DNA of 58,753 nucleotides from Pacificibacter marinus (GTDB taxonomy: Bacteria > Pseudomonadota > Alphaproteobacteria > Rhodobacterales > Rhodobacteraceae), in NCBI RefSeq assembly GCF_018860665.1, contig NZ_JAHKPK010000056.1:1-58753 (forward strand), in the 5' to 3' direction. The translations under genes and the position numbers were made by a program. Shown one piece after another: positions 25,192 through 33,915 of the stretch. Each line of letters starts with the position of its first letter. Position 1 is the stretch's first letter. The notes below the pieces were generated by a model that was not told the origin of the DNA, did no database searches, and was given only the letters and a program-made list of their open reading frames with translations.

Positions 25192-25566
25192 TCAAGCGAT
25201 TTTGCGAGGCTTACCTTCGGCATCGACTGCGACAAGCAGGACATCTGCGCTAAAGATGTGCGTGCAGGTCGTTTTGGGGGCAGCCCAGCCTGAAAAGGAA
25301 AGATTGAACGATGTATTTCCTGTGCGCGTTAAATTAGCATGTACCGCAAATTCCACGCCTGCGGACAGCGGTGCGTGGAATGTTAGGTCTTTGATCGAAA
25401 GTATAAGCGCGTCACCACCGCTTGCGTGATGTCCTGCAAGGCCTGCCGCGATGTCGAGTTGACCCATAATCCACGCGCCTGTGATGGCCCCGCGAGAGGT
25501 TGCCTCACTGTAGGGTGCTGTTGTGATTAAAACAGGCTGGCCTTCGGGTTTTTTTGGATCAGTCAT
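25192..25566 (-). CDS. Hotdog-fold acyl-CoA thioesterase (YciA-like)
   Basis: 124 residues. GAWIMGQLDIAAGLAG holds the catalytic Asp region of YciA-type thioesterases, then LSIKDLTFHAPLSAGVEF, RTGNTSFNLSFSGWA and VAVDAEGKPRKI. It probably hydrolyses a CoA thioester in the cytoplasm. The start overlaps the RidA stop by 8 bases. It is the last intact gene of the 2-aminobenzoyl-CoA operon (ATG 29432 down to here), with the IS3 fragment beyond. Confidence 0.8.
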   Translation of the reverse strand: MTDPKKPEGQPVLITTAPYSEATSRGAITGAWIMGQLDIAAGLAGHHASGGDALILSIKDLTFHAPLSAGVEFAVHANLTRTGNTSFNLSFSGWAAPKTTCTHIFSADVLLVAVDAEGKPRKIA

Positions 25567-25972
25567 GGGGAATGACAGCCGTTGCTTCGATTTCGATTTT
25601 AGCTTCGTCTTCCATCAAGGCCACAACCTGTACGACTGCCATGGCTGGAAAATGTCTGCCGAGCACGTCGCGATATGCTGCGCCGAAAGCGCGCAGGTTT
25701 TCTGTGTATTCTTTTTTGTCGGTGATATACCACGTCAAACGCACCAAATGTTTTGGGCTGGCACCTGCGCTATCCAAGACCGCGACGATGTTTTCCAGCG
25801 TCTGGCGGAACTGGCCAACCATATCGTCGTGTTCCCATTCTTGTTGTGCGTTCCAGCCGACCAACCCGCCTGTGAAAACCATCTTGCCCTCGGCCATTAC
25901 ACCATTGGCGTAGCCTTTTGCAGGGATCCAACCGTCTGGTTGAAGAAAATTGTGGGGCGTCAGGGCACTCAT
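25559..25972 (-). CDS. RidA/YjgF-family enamine/imine deaminase
   Basis: 137 residues: GWIPAKGYANGVMAEGKMVF, TGGLVGWNAQQEWEHDDM, QFRQTLENIVAVLDSAGAS, LVRLTWYITDKKEY and KIEIEATAVIP. RidA proteins hydrolyse enamines and imines to ketones and ammonia; the 2-aminomuconate deaminases are relatives. In this operon the enamine nitrogen of dearomatised 2-aminobenzoyl-CoA is the obvious target, which is inference. The usual C-terminal Arg near position 105 aligns poorly, so its exact reaction may differ from canonical RidA. Confidence 0.88.
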   Translation of the reverse strand: MSALTPHNFLQPDGWIPAKGYANGVMAEGKMVFTGGLVGWNAQQEWEHDDMVGQFRQTLENIVAVLDSAGASPKHLVRLTWYITDKKEYTENLRAFGAAYRDVLGRHFPAMAVVQVVALMEDEAKIEIEATAVIPHD

Positions 25973-25987
25973 AAAATGACTTTCTTT

Positions 25988-26413
25988 TTAATCTAAGGAA
26001 GGGGTGATGTAGTGTTGCATTGCGGCACGCGGGGCATCTGGCCATGGATGGGATGCGTTGGTGGCAATATTTGCGTAAACGAGCGTCGCTGTGCATGTAA
26101 ACCGAGGCTGCCCCGCGCATGAACATGTGATGAGAAAGGTAACAGACGCGTTGCCGATTTTTTTGATGTTGAGCGAAAAATCAAGCCAATCCTCAAGGCG
26201 AGAGGCCGCGTGAAAGCGGACCTCGATGTTGCCCATGGGGGTGCCGTAACCCTGCTTCATGACCGTGCCGGCCCAGCTGAAATCTACGGCGTCTGAGAAG
26301 AAACGTTCGCAAACAGAAGAAATCATTTCAAAGTAGCGAGGGTAGAACACGATCCCTGCAGGATCGCAATGGTTGAATTCGACCTGACGATTGTGTGTGA
26401 AAACCTTACTCAT
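25988..26413 (-). CDS. 4-hydroxybenzoyl-CoA thioesterase-type hotdog protein
   Basis: 141 residues. The signature VEFNHCDPAGIVFYPRYFEM carries the conserved Asp of the 4HBT family, with TPMGNIEVRFHAASRLED next. These enzymes cleave aromatic or dearomatised acyl-CoAs. The start overlaps the SDR stop by 4 bases. Its relative at 29796-30215 has the same layout and a similar C-terminal SHPWPDD/SHPWPDA segment, indicating duplication. Confidence 0.88.
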   Translation of the reverse strand: MSKVFTHNRQVEFNHCDPAGIVFYPRYFEMISSVCERFFSDAVDFSWAGTVMKQGYGTPMGNIEVRFHAASRLEDWLDFSLNIKKIGNASVTFLITCSCAGQPRFTCTATLVYANIATNASHPWPDAPRAAMQHYITPSLD

Positions 26414-27153
26414 GTTTCACCGCCTGATACAGAGATGCTCTGTCCTGTGACCATATCCGATCCTTCTGCGCACAGCCAAAGCACTGCTGCGGCGACATCT
26501 TGCGGCGGCACAAGGCGGTGCATGGGATTTGTCGCCTCCAAAGTTGCGCGGGCCTCTTGCGCTGTGCGGCCGGTTTTTTCCACAATATTGGCGATAGAAC
26601 GTTCGGTCATCTCAGTGTCTAGAAAACCTGGGCAGATGGCGTTCACAGTGATGCCTTTGCGGACCAGTTCAAGGGCCACGGATTTGACCATGCCGACCAC
26701 ACCATGTTTGGCAGCAGCATAAGGCGCCACATAAGGGTAGCCTTTGATGCCTGCCGTGGATGCTATGGCGATCAATCGTCCCCAAGGCTTGTCTTTCATA
26801 GCCTTCGCACCCTCGCGCAACGTCAAAAACGTACCCGTGACGTTGACCGACATGATCCGTTCAAACGCTTCAAGTTCGGTTTTGACAAAAGGGGCGCTTT
26901 CAGATGCGCCTGCATTTGCCACAACAATATCGGGGGCGGCAGCGGAAATGGCTGCTGATATGACCGCCTCATCAGTGATGTCTGCGACAGTGGCGGTTAT
27001 GTTTTCATGCTGCGCGGCAACCGCCTGCAACGGGGCCAAACGTCGTCCACAAATCGTGACCTGCGCGCCAGCTTCGGCCAGTTGCAGGGCGATGATCGCC
27101 CCCACACCAGACCCGCCACCTGTTACGAAGGCCGTTTTTCCAATCAAACTCAT
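26410..27153 (-). CDS. Short-chain dehydrogenase/reductase in the 2-aminobenzoyl-CoA operon
   Basis: 247 residues: TGGGSGVGAII cofactor loop, DIVVANAGAS, Ser in IAIASTAGIKG, YAAAKHGVVGMV (Tyr/Lys pair) and AICPGFLDTEMTERSI. It resembles 3-oxoacyl-ACP/3-hydroxyacyl-CoA-type dehydrogenases. Its start overlaps the monooxygenase/reductase stop by 4 bases. It may reduce the ring ketone left after the preceding step or oxidise a ring alcohol. Confidence 0.88.
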   Translation of the reverse strand: MSLIGKTAFVTGGGSGVGAIIALQLAEAGAQVTICGRRLAPLQAVAAQHENITATVADITDEAVISAAISAAAPDIVVANAGASESAPFVKTELEAFERIMSVNVTGTFLTLREGAKAMKDKPWGRLIAIASTAGIKGYPYVAPYAAAKHGVVGMVKSVALELVRKGITVNAICPGFLDTEMTERSIANIVEKTGRTAQEARATLEATNPMHRLVPPQDVAAAVLWLCAEGSDMVTGQSISVSGGET

Positions 27154-29432
27154 ACCGCCAAGGCCTTTGCGCGTTCGGCCAAAGTTATAGCTTGACGACG
27201 GCCGCCTTCATAGGGGGCAGGCCAGTCTTGAGCAGTGTCGCCCAGCTCTACCGCCGCATGCAGGGTCCAATATGGGTCTGCAAGATGTGGACGCGCCAGC
27301 AAGACCAGATCGGCACGCCCAGCCATCAGGGTAGAGTTGACATGATCCGGTTCATAAATATTGCCAGCGACCAACGTCGGCACAGCCAATTCATTGCGCA
27401 CACGGTCCGAGAATGGCACTTGGAACATGCGGCCATAAATAGGCTGTTCGCCTTTGTCAGTCTGGCCTGACGACACGTTGATCGCATCGGCGCCTGCATC
27501 TTTGAACATTTGTGCGATGGCAACGGCATCTTCGGGATTGACGCCTGCTTCGCCCATCCAATCATGTGCGGAAATACGCACTGTCATCGGTTTGCTCTCG
27601 GGCCATTCAGCGCGCATGGCGTGAAAAATTTCCAACGGATAGCGCATACGGTTTTCCAATGAACCACCATATTCATCGCTGCGCTTGTTGGTGACAGGCG
27701 AGATGAAAGAGGCCAACAAATAGCCATGTGCTGCGTGCATTTCGATCATGTCAAATCCAGCTTTGTCAGCGGCTTTAACGGACGCGATGAACTGATCTTT
27801 CACCATGTCCATATCTGCGCGATCCATTGATTTTGGCACTACGTTGCCGTCCATCAAGGGGATGGCTGATGCAGACAAAAGATCCCAATTGTCCTCGGTC
27901 AAAGGTTTGTCGATGCCGTCCCATGCTAAACGCGTAGAGCCTTTGCGTCCTGCATGACCAATCTGCGCACAGATTTTCGCAGGTGTCTCGGCGTGTACAA
28001 AATCGGTCAAGCGTGACCACGCCGGGACTTGATCCTCGCTAATACAAGGGCAGCCGGGGGTGATGCGGCCTTCTTTCGACACACATAGCATTTCAGTGAA
28101 CACAAGGCCCGCGCCGCCTTTGGCCCGTTCGGCGTAATGTACAAAATGCCAATCATTTGGATTGCCATCGGTGGCTTTGTATTGCGCCATGGGAGAAACG
28201 ACGACACGGTTTTGCAGCGTCATATCACGCAATTTGTAAGGGGCGAACATGGGGCTGCGACCAGCTGTGCCGCCCGCTTTTTTCTGAAACCAAGCTTCAG
28301 CCTTGGCCATCCACTCAGGATCGCGCAGGCGCAGGTTTTCATGGCTGATCCGTTGAGACCGCGTTAGCAAAGCATAGCTGAACTGCGTCATGTCAAGGGT
28401 CAAGTAGCGTTCGATATCTTCAAACCACTCGGTGGAATTGCGCGCCGCAGAGGTCACGCGCAGCACCTGCAATTTGCGTTCATCTTGGTAGGTTTGCAAA
28501 GCGTCTTGCAGCGGTTTGCCAGCGTTCAGCACATCTGCAAGGGCAATAGCGCTTTCCATGCCCAGTTTAGACCCTGACCCGATCGAGAAATGCGCTGTGG
28601 CCGATGCGTCGCCCAGCAGGACGACATTTTCAAAGTGCCAGTTTTCACAGGTCACGCGCGGGAATTGAATCCAAGCAGAGCCACGAATGTGGTTGGCATT
28701 GGTCATCAGGGGATGCCCGCCGAGGTGCTTGGCGAATATCTTTTCGCAAAGTGCGATGCTCTCTTGTTGATTTAACGTGTCAAATCCGAACGCTTTATAG
28801 GTTTCAGGCCCGCATTCGACGATGAAGGTCGCTGTATTGTCATCGAACTGGTAGGCATGAGCCCAGATCCAGCCGTGCTCGGTCTTTTCAAAGATAAAGG
28901 TGAAGGCGTCGTCGAATTTCTGATGAGTGCCGAGCCAGACAAAGTGGTTTTGGCGCATGTCAATTTCAGGCTTGAATTTATCTTGATAGATTGTGCGGGT
29001 CTTGGAATTCAGCCCGTCTGCCGCCACGACAAGGTCATTGGTTTGTTTCAACTCGGCAATTTTTTCATCTGTCAAATCGGTTTCAAAGGCTAGATTGACA
29101 CCCAGATCACGTGCGCGATCTTGCAGAGCAATAAGCAAAACTTTACGCCCGATCCCACAAAACCCGTGACCGCTTGATGTCATTTCTTCATCGCCGCGTA
29201 CGGTTTTTACATCATCCCAATAGGCGAAGTTATCGCGGATCATTTTTTCACTGACCGGGTCGTTTTCTTCAAAGTTCGACATCGTCTCATCGGACAAAAC
29301 AACCCCCCAGCCAAATGTATCATCAAAGCGATTGCGTTCGTAAATGGTGATGTCATGGGCGGTATCGCGAAGCTTCATCGAGATCGCAAAATATAAGCCA
29401 GATGGTCCGCCGCCAAGAACTGCTATCTTCAT
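27150..29432 (-). CDS. 2-aminobenzoyl-CoA (anthraniloyl-CoA) monooxygenase/reductase-type bifunctional flavoprotein
   Basis: 760 residues with two fused flavoenzymes. The N-terminal half is a salicylate-hydroxylase-like FAD monooxygenase: VLGGGPSGLYFAISM at residues 5-19, FGWGVVLSDETM, and LLGDASATAHFSIGSGSKLG near residue 270. From about residue 390 it is an Old Yellow Enzyme-type reductase: MFAPYKLRDMTLQNRVVVSP, MAQYKATDG, QIGHAGRKGS, HAAHGYLLASFISPVTNKR and LARPHLADPYW. This exact fusion is known from aerobic CoA-dependent anthranilate breakdown, where it hydroxylates and reduces 2-aminobenzoyl-CoA to a non-aromatic enamino-ketone. Homologues are often labelled salicylyl-CoA 5-hydroxylase. 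It heads a minus-strand operon with SDR, 4HBT, RidA and thioesterase, which fits the anthraniloyl role. Confidence 0.88.
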   Translation of the reverse strand: MKIAVLGGGPSGLYFAISMKLRDTAHDITIYERNRFDDTFGWGVVLSDETMSNFEENDPVSEKMIRDNFAYWDDVKTVRGDEEMTSSGHGFCGIGRKVLLIALQDRARDLGVNLAFETDLTDEKIAELKQTNDLVVAADGLNSKTRTIYQDKFKPEIDMRQNHFVWLGTHQKFDDAFTFIFEKTEHGWIWAHAYQFDDNTATFIVECGPETYKAFGFDTLNQQESIALCEKIFAKHLGGHPLMTNANHIRGSAWIQFPRVTCENWHFENVVLLGDASATAHFSIGSGSKLGMESAIALADVLNAGKPLQDALQTYQDERKLQVLRVTSAARNSTEWFEDIERYLTLDMTQFSYALLTRSQRISHENLRLRDPEWMAKAEAWFQKKAGGTAGRSPMFAPYKLRDMTLQNRVVVSPMAQYKATDGNPNDWHFVHYAERAKGGAGLVFTEMLCVSKEGRITPGCPCISEDQVPAWSRLTDFVHAETPAKICAQIGHAGRKGSTRLAWDGIDKPLTEDNWDLLSASAIPLMDGNVVPKSMDRADMDMVKDQFIASVKAADKAGFDMIEMHAAHGYLLASFISPVTNKRSDEYGGSLENRMRYPLEIFHAMRAEWPESKPMTVRISAHDWMGEAGVNPEDAVAIAQMFKDAGADAINVSSGQTDKGEQPIYGRMFQVPFSDRVRNELAVPTLVAGNIYEPDHVNSTLMAGRADLVLLARPHLADPYWTLHAAVELGDTAQDWPAPYEGGRRQAITLAERAKALAV

Positions 29433-29477
29433 CTTATTATCCCTTGCTGATTGGCGAGTGTTAGACTCGCCTTAATG

Positions 29478-29494
29478 CTTTAAGCTTAAAGTTA
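29478..29494 (+). promoter_or_regulatory. Shared 17-bp dyad motif, copy 5 (perfect 14-bp palindrome)
   Basis: CTTTAAGCTTAAAG (29478-29491) is a perfect palindrome followed by TTA. It lies 46 bases upstream of the 2-aminobenzoyl-CoA monooxygenase/reductase start and overlaps the presumed -10 region, as expected for a repressor site. Confidence 0.65.
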
Positions 29495-29517
29495 ATAGGC
29501 GGCGGCATGTCTGTCAA
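29489..29517 (-). promoter_or_regulatory. Possible promoter of the 2-aminobenzoyl-CoA operon
   Basis: On the minus strand a perfect -35 box TTGACA (29512-29517) is followed after 17 bases by TAACTT (29489-29494, weak -10). TATTAA closer in is an alternative -10 with short spacing. The dyad palindrome overlaps this region. Confidence 0.45.
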
Positions 29518-29795
29518 CAGATAAGGTGCGGGAATTATATTGTCCGTGGGGTGGCTGGTGTTGTTATAACTAATTATTTTTTATTCATTTATTTAAATAA
29601 TAACGAAGGCGTGTGTTGAATTTTAGATGGGCATTAAAAATTTTTTACGATATTTTGCATGGAAAAAAGACGGCCAGTCGTTGATTGAAACATCATTTGA
29701 CTTTCGAATGCATTTTAAACATAAATGAAATTGAAGCATGGGTCGCTGCCCTATTACACGGGGTGGGATTCTGCAATTTTTGAGAGGAAATCAAT

Positions 29796-30215
29796 ATGCC
29801 CTTTACGATGACCAAACCAATGCGTTTTGGCGATTGCGACCTTACAGGCATCGCGTATCACCCTGCTTATTTATCCTATCTTGTCGATGTAAACGAGGCA
29901 ATGTTCGCGTCATTTGGCGTGCTATGGAAAGAGCTTATGTTTGAGCGTCATCTGGGGTTGCCGAGTGTCAAAATGAACATCGAGTTCAAAAAACCTGCCG
30001 TTTATGGCGATGTGCTTGAATTCAATGTGCATGTGCGCAAAATCGGTAGATCTTCGCTTGATCTTTATACTGTTGTCATCGTGGATGGTGATGTGATCTG
30101 GACGATTGAGCAACTGATTGTGATGACCTCGACCAAGGATCACAAATCACACCCATGGCCCGATGATTGCCGTGCAGGACTTGAGAAATATTTGCACCCT
30201 GAGCTCGCAAAGTGA
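29796..30215 (+). CDS. 4-hydroxybenzoyl-CoA thioesterase-type hotdog protein 2
   Basis: 139 residues: MRFGDCDLTGIAYHPAYLSY contains the Asp-centred 4HBT active-site motif (with Thr for the usual Ala before Gly-Ile), followed by KMNIEFKKPAVYGDVLEF and SHPWPDD near the end. It has a good ribosome site (GAGAGGAAA). It is transcribed alone, divergent from the 2-aminobenzoyl-CoA operon, and is related to the thioesterase at 25988. It probably removes CoA from a pathway intermediate. Confidence 0.86.
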   Translation: MPFTMTKPMRFGDCDLTGIAYHPAYLSYLVDVNEAMFASFGVLWKELMFERHLGLPSVKMNIEFKKPAVYGDVLEFNVHVRKIGRSSLDLYTVVIVDGDVIWTIEQLIVMTSTKDHKSHPWPDDCRAGLEKYLHPELAK

Positions 30216-30233
30216 TCTGAGGGGATATTTGGC

Positions 30234-30253
30234 GCGCCCAGTATGTTGGGCGC
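30234..30253. terminator. Bidirectional hairpin between convergent genes
   Basis: GCGCCCA, loop GTATGT, TGGGCGC: a perfect 7-bp GC-rich stem between the ends of the convergent thioesterase (30215) and ABC ATPase (30273) genes. There is no long T-run, so termination is inferred from position. Confidence 0.55.
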
Positions 30254-30272
30254 ATCCGAATAGTTTTGGCTG

Positions 30273-31100
30273 TTAGTCGAACCAGCTGTCATTTATTTCA
30301 GGGCGCGGGATCGCATCAAGCAAGGCTTTGGTGATGTCTGATTTCGGGTGCTCAAAAACGGTTTGCACAGGCCCGCTGTCTACGATTTCACCGTGGTTCA
30401 AAACAATGACATCATCGCATAAATGACGGATCACCGATAGATCGTGGCTGATAAACGCTACGGTCAGCCCCATGTCTTTGGCCAGTGTTTTCAGCAATGA
30501 CAGAACCTGTGCCTGACTTGACACATCCAGCCCCGATACAATTTCATCGGCCAAGATAAAGCGCGGCTCCAAAGCGATTGCGCGAGCGATGCCAACGCGT
30601 TGTCGTTGTCCACCTGACAATTCATGCGGATAGCGATCTGCAAAGGATTCAGGCAGCCCGACCTTTTCCAAGGCTTTCAATGCATCCGCGCGGGTGCCGC
30701 CGCGGCGATACCGTTTCATCGGTTGCGCGATGATACGCCAGACTTTGTGACGCGGGTTCAGCGATGACATCGGGTCTTGGAAAATCATTTGCAGATCGCG
30801 GCGCAGCGGACGCAGCGCATCTTCATCTAACGTGCCGATGTCTTTTCCGTCAAAGGTAACCTGGCCTGCGTCAGGCGCAAGAAGGCGTACCAATACACGG
30901 CCAAGAGTCGATTTTCCTGACCCGCTTTCCCCGACAATGCCTGTGATGCGCCCTTCGGGCAGATCAAGAGTGAGGCCTTTCAGGACTTCAATGCGTGGAG
31001 CTGTGCCAAACAGTGGCCTATGCGCGCGATCAGGGAACGACAGGTGCAGATCCTTGATTGAAAACAACGCTGGCTGTGGGGGTGTCATCACGTCAGTCAT
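30273..31100 (-). CDS. Dipeptide/oligopeptide-type ABC importer ATPase 2 (DppF-like)
   Basis: 275 residues: Walker A GESGSGKST, Q-loop QMIFQDPMSSLNPRH, signature LSGGQRQRVGIARAIAL, Walker B FILADEIVSGLD and switch His in FISHDLS. Last gene of a five-gene importer set; its start overlaps the other ATPase's stop by 4 bases. With DppD-like, DppB/C-like and binding-protein partners it would import a peptide-like or other amphipathic small molecule. Confidence 0.92.
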   Translation of the reverse strand: MTDVMTPPQPALFSIKDLHLSFPDRAHRPLFGTAPRIEVLKGLTLDLPEGRITGIVGESGSGKSTLGRVLVRLLAPDAGQVTFDGKDIGTLDEDALRPLRRDLQMIFQDPMSSLNPRHKVWRIIAQPMKRYRRGGTRADALKALEKVGLPESFADRYPHELSGGQRQRVGIARAIALEPRFILADEIVSGLDVSSQAQVLSLLKTLAKDMGLTVAFISHDLSVIRHLCDDVIVLNHGEIVDSGPVQTVFEHPKSDITKALLDAIPRPEINDSWFD

Positions 31101-31990
31101 CGGTGCGCCCTTTTCGAAAATCTGTCGTCATCTGCCTGTATCTCGCGATGTAATTCGGCAATCAACGCGGGTGGAACAGGGCGGAACGGCTCGGTGCTGG
31201 CATTTGGGGTTGGGGTCGCGGCGATCAGCGCGCGGGTATAAGCATGTTCGGGGTTCTCAAAAATGCGATGCGTGGGCGCATCTTCGACAACCCGTCCGCC
31301 AAACAATACTGTGACTTTTTGACTGATTTTGGCGACAACGCCCATGTCATGCGTCACAAATAAAACGCCTGTGCCCGTTTCGCGTTGTAGTTCACGAATA
31401 AGGCGCAAGATTTCCTTTTGTACCGTGACATCCAGCGCTGTGGTCGGTTCATCGGCCACGATCAGGCGCGGAGAGGGTGCAAATGCGGCAGCTATCAAAA
31501 TACGCTGGCGCATGCCGCCAGACAGTTCATGCGGGTAGCTGTTCAATACGCGGTCTGGATTTCGGATATGAACGCGGTCCAGCAATTCGCGGGTGCGGGC
31601 AAGCGCGCGGGCCTTGGTCCAGCCGTGGATGCGCGTCAGCGGATCAGTGATTTGCGGCCCGATTTTGCGCACCGGGTTAAGCGCGGTCAGCGGATCTTGG
31701 GGGATCAAAGCAGACGTCTGGGCAATCGTTTTGCGTCGTGTGGCGGGGGTCAGCGCATTCAAATGCGTGCCTTCCAGTAAAATCTCGCCTTGGCTGATTG
31801 AAATCCCAGTCGGTAGGATGCCCAATACAGCCTTGCCGATCATGGATTTGCCCGCACCACTTTCCCCGACAAGGGCGCGCACTTCGCCTGGATCTAATGA
31901 CAAAGAGACATCGCGCAGTAGGCGGTGGCCATTGGGTAGGGTGACGTTAAGGTTAATGATATCAAGTGTTTTTGCGTGAAGATTGTTCAT
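31097..31990 (-). CDS. Dipeptide/oligopeptide-type ABC importer ATPase 1 (DppD-like)
   Basis: 297 residues: Walker A GESGAGKSM, signature LSGGMRQRILIAAAFA, Walker B LIVADEPTTALD, switch His in FVTHDMG, then the C-terminal oligopeptide-type extension with HAYTRALIAATP. It overlaps neighbouring genes by 4 bases on both sides. Confidence 0.92.
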   Translation of the reverse strand: MNNLHAKTLDIINLNVTLPNGHRLLRDVSLSLDPGEVRALVGESGAGKSMIGKAVLGILPTGISISQGEILLEGTHLNALTPATRRKTIAQTSALIPQDPLTALNPVRKIGPQITDPLTRIHGWTKARALARTRELLDRVHIRNPDRVLNSYPHELSGGMRQRILIAAAFAPSPRLIVADEPTTALDVTVQKEILRLIRELQRETGTGVLFVTHDMGVVAKISQKVTVLFGGRVVEDAPTHRIFENPEHAYTRALIAATPTPNASTEPFRPVPPALIAELHREIQADDDRFSKRAHR

Positions 31991-32850
31991 TTCAGCACCG
32001 GATCAAATTGTTTCTTTAGGCCTTCGCCAAGGGTCGAAAAGCTGAGAACGGTGAGGAATAGTGCGATCAGCGGGAACAGCAAAACCCACCATGCAAAGTG
32101 AATTGCGCCGCGGCCTTCGGAAATCATCGACCCCCAAGTGGGATCATCTGATGAAATAGACAGATTCACAAAGCTCAAGATCGCCTCGACGATCACAGCG
32201 ATGCCCATTTCAAGCGCCAAAAGGGCAATGATTGACGGCAAGACATTTGGCAGTATTTCACTGAGCAGCGTCGCCATACGCCGTGCGCCGCCAATGCGCG
32301 CGCTGTCGACATAGTCCATCTGCGCCTGCACCATCGTTTCAGCGCGGATCACGCGGGCAAAGCGGGTCCAGTCAATCAGGGCAATCGCGAAAATAACCGA
32401 TGTCAGCCCCGTGCCGATCACTGCCACCAAAAGAACGGCAAACAAAACGGGGGGGAAGGCCATCCAAATATCGACCAGCCGCGAGATAACGCGGTCCCAC
32501 CAGCCGCCATAGTAGCCAGCGATCAGCCCAAGTGTAGATCCGAAAATCCCTGTGCTAAAGGCTGCAATGACGCTGACAAATAGGGCAATCCGAGCGCCAT
32601 AGATCATACGCGACAGCACATCTCGGCCCAGACTGTCAGTGCCAAGCAGGTGTCCCGGCTCGGAGCCGTCGATGAAAAAGGGCGGTAAACGTTCCAACAT
32701 CAAATCTTGGGCGAGCGGGTCATGCGGCGCGAAAATCGGAGCAAAAACAGCCGCGATTATCAGTGTGACAATCCATAACAGTGGAAGCCAAAGGCGCAAA
32801 TTTCTGATCTTGAACCGCATGGGGCGGGGGGAATATGTTGCATCAACCAT
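31987..32850 (-). CDS. Dipeptide/oligopeptide-type ABC importer permease (DppC-like)
   Basis: 287 residues with about six membrane spans. The pattern HLLGTDSLGRDVLSRMIYGAR near residue 68 is the DppC/OppC hallmark, and the EAA loop is near ARIGGARRMATLLSEILPN. It overlaps the DppB-like gene by 8 bases and the ATPase gene by 4. Confidence 0.92.
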   Translation of the reverse strand: MVDATYSPRPMRFKIRNLRLWLPLLWIVTLIIAAVFAPIFAPHDPLAQDLMLERLPPFFIDGSEPGHLLGTDSLGRDVLSRMIYGARIALFVSVIAAFSTGIFGSTLGLIAGYYGGWWDRVISRLVDIWMAFPPVLFAVLLVAVIGTGLTSVIFAIALIDWTRFARVIRAETMVQAQMDYVDSARIGGARRMATLLSEILPNVLPSIIALLALEMGIAVIVEAILSFVNLSISSDDPTWGSMISEGRGAIHFAWWVLLFPLIALFLTVLSFSTLGEGLKKQFDPVLK

Positions 32851-33850
32851 TACGCAGCCTCGGGTTTAGAAATGTGTAGGACAGATCAACCAGCAGGTTG
32901 ATCACGGTAAACAAGGCGGCGAACAGTAAAACAATGCCTTGGATCAATGGCAGATCACGATTGATCACCGCATCAATGGCCATATTTCCGAGGCCTTCAT
33001 AGGCAAACAGGCGCTCAACGATCACGGTACCTCCGATCAGGAATGTGAACTGGACGCCGACCAAGGCCAAAGTTGGCAAGGCGGCATTTTGCAAGGCTTC
33101 GCGCAGAATGACGGATGTTTCCGAGAAGCCGCGCACACGGGCCAGTGTGGTGTAATCTTGGTTCAAAACTTCTTTCAGGTTTTGTTTCAGCAACTGGGCA
33201 ATCATTGCGGCCAAAGGCAACGCAAGGGACATTGCTGGCATGAGCATATGTGAGAACGTCGAGCTGACAACATCCCAGCGTCCACGCAACAGGCCCTCAA
33301 AAAAGTAAAAGTTAGTCGTGAAATCAATATCTAACCGTGGATCAACGCGCCCCGAAATCGACAGGACCGGCCAGAGAACGCCAAAGAGCAGCACAAAGAT
33401 TAACCCCCACAAAAAGTCGGGAATAGACAGCACCGCGCCGCTGGTCAGGTCCAGCCCGACTTCGGTGCCTGTGCTACGCTTGCGTGCGCCAATCACCGCG
33501 ACAAGGCCGCCGAGTGCCAAGGCAATCAACAGGGCCATCAGCGACAGCTCTAACGTGGCGGGCAAACGTCCCAAGACCAACTCATCAACGGGTTGGCGCA
33601 GGGTGATCGAGGTGCCAAAATCGCCTTGTATCACGCCGCCGATCCAGATCATAAATTGATGCGGCAGGCTTTTGTCAAACCCGTAGAGTGCAGTCAGCGC
33701 TGCGATATCTTCCTCGGTGGCGCCAGGGGGCAGCATCATCGAAATCGGATTGCCTGGGGCAACACGTACCAGCGTGAACACGACCACGGCGACACCAAAT
33801 AGGGTGATCGCGGTCGTGAGCAGCCGCACAAACACGGTTTTCAAAAGCAT
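32843..33850 (-). CDS. Dipeptide/oligopeptide-type ABC importer permease (DppB-like)
   Basis: 335 residues, six membrane spans. The N-terminal VVVFTLVRVAPGNPISMMLP motif and the EAA-type loop DYTTLARVRGFSETSVILRE are DppB hallmarks. It is separated from the upstream binding-protein gene by 65 bases that contain a strong hairpin, which may lower membrane-subunit expression relative to the binding protein. Confidence 0.92.
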   Translation of the reverse strand: MLLKTVFVRLLTTAITLFGVAVVVFTLVRVAPGNPISMMLPPGATEEDIAALTALYGFDKSLPHQFMIWIGGVIQGDFGTSITLRQPVDELVLGRLPATLELSLMALLIALALGGLVAVIGARKRSTGTEVGLDLTSGAVLSIPDFLWGLIFVLLFGVLWPVLSISGRVDPRLDIDFTTNFYFFEGLLRGRWDVVSSTFSHMLMPAMSLALPLAAMIAQLLKQNLKEVLNQDYTTLARVRGFSETSVILREALQNAALPTLALVGVQFTFLIGGTVIVERLFAYEGLGNMAIDAVINRDLPLIQGIVLLFAALFTVINLLVDLSYTFLNPRLRNG

Positions 33851-33871
33851 AGTAATCTTTCTGAGTTTTGG

Positions 33872-33900
33872 CCTCGGACTGCAGGACGCTCAGTCCGAGG
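33872..33900 (-). terminator. Intra-operon hairpin after the binding-protein gene
   Basis: A perfect 10-bp inverted repeat CCTCGGACTG/CAGTCCGAGG with a 9-base loop lies just downstream of the binding-protein stop (minus strand). Such hairpins commonly stabilise the upstream mRNA and attenuate reading into permease genes. On the minus strand it is followed by CCAAAACTC rather than a T-run, so it is probably a stabiliser or partial terminator. Confidence 0.6.
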
Positions 33901-33915
33901 TTTTGCCTAATGAAA

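Larger units (their letters stand above)
29433..29795. other. Divergent intergenic region between the 2-aminobenzoyl-CoA operon and a thioesterase gene
   Basis: AT-rich, no gene. It holds the minus-strand promoter and dyad copy 5 near 29478-29517. On the plus-strand side is a weaker dyad-like sequence, TTTAAACATAAA, at 29714-29725, one base off the inner core TTTARNNYTAAA. Confidence 0.5.
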
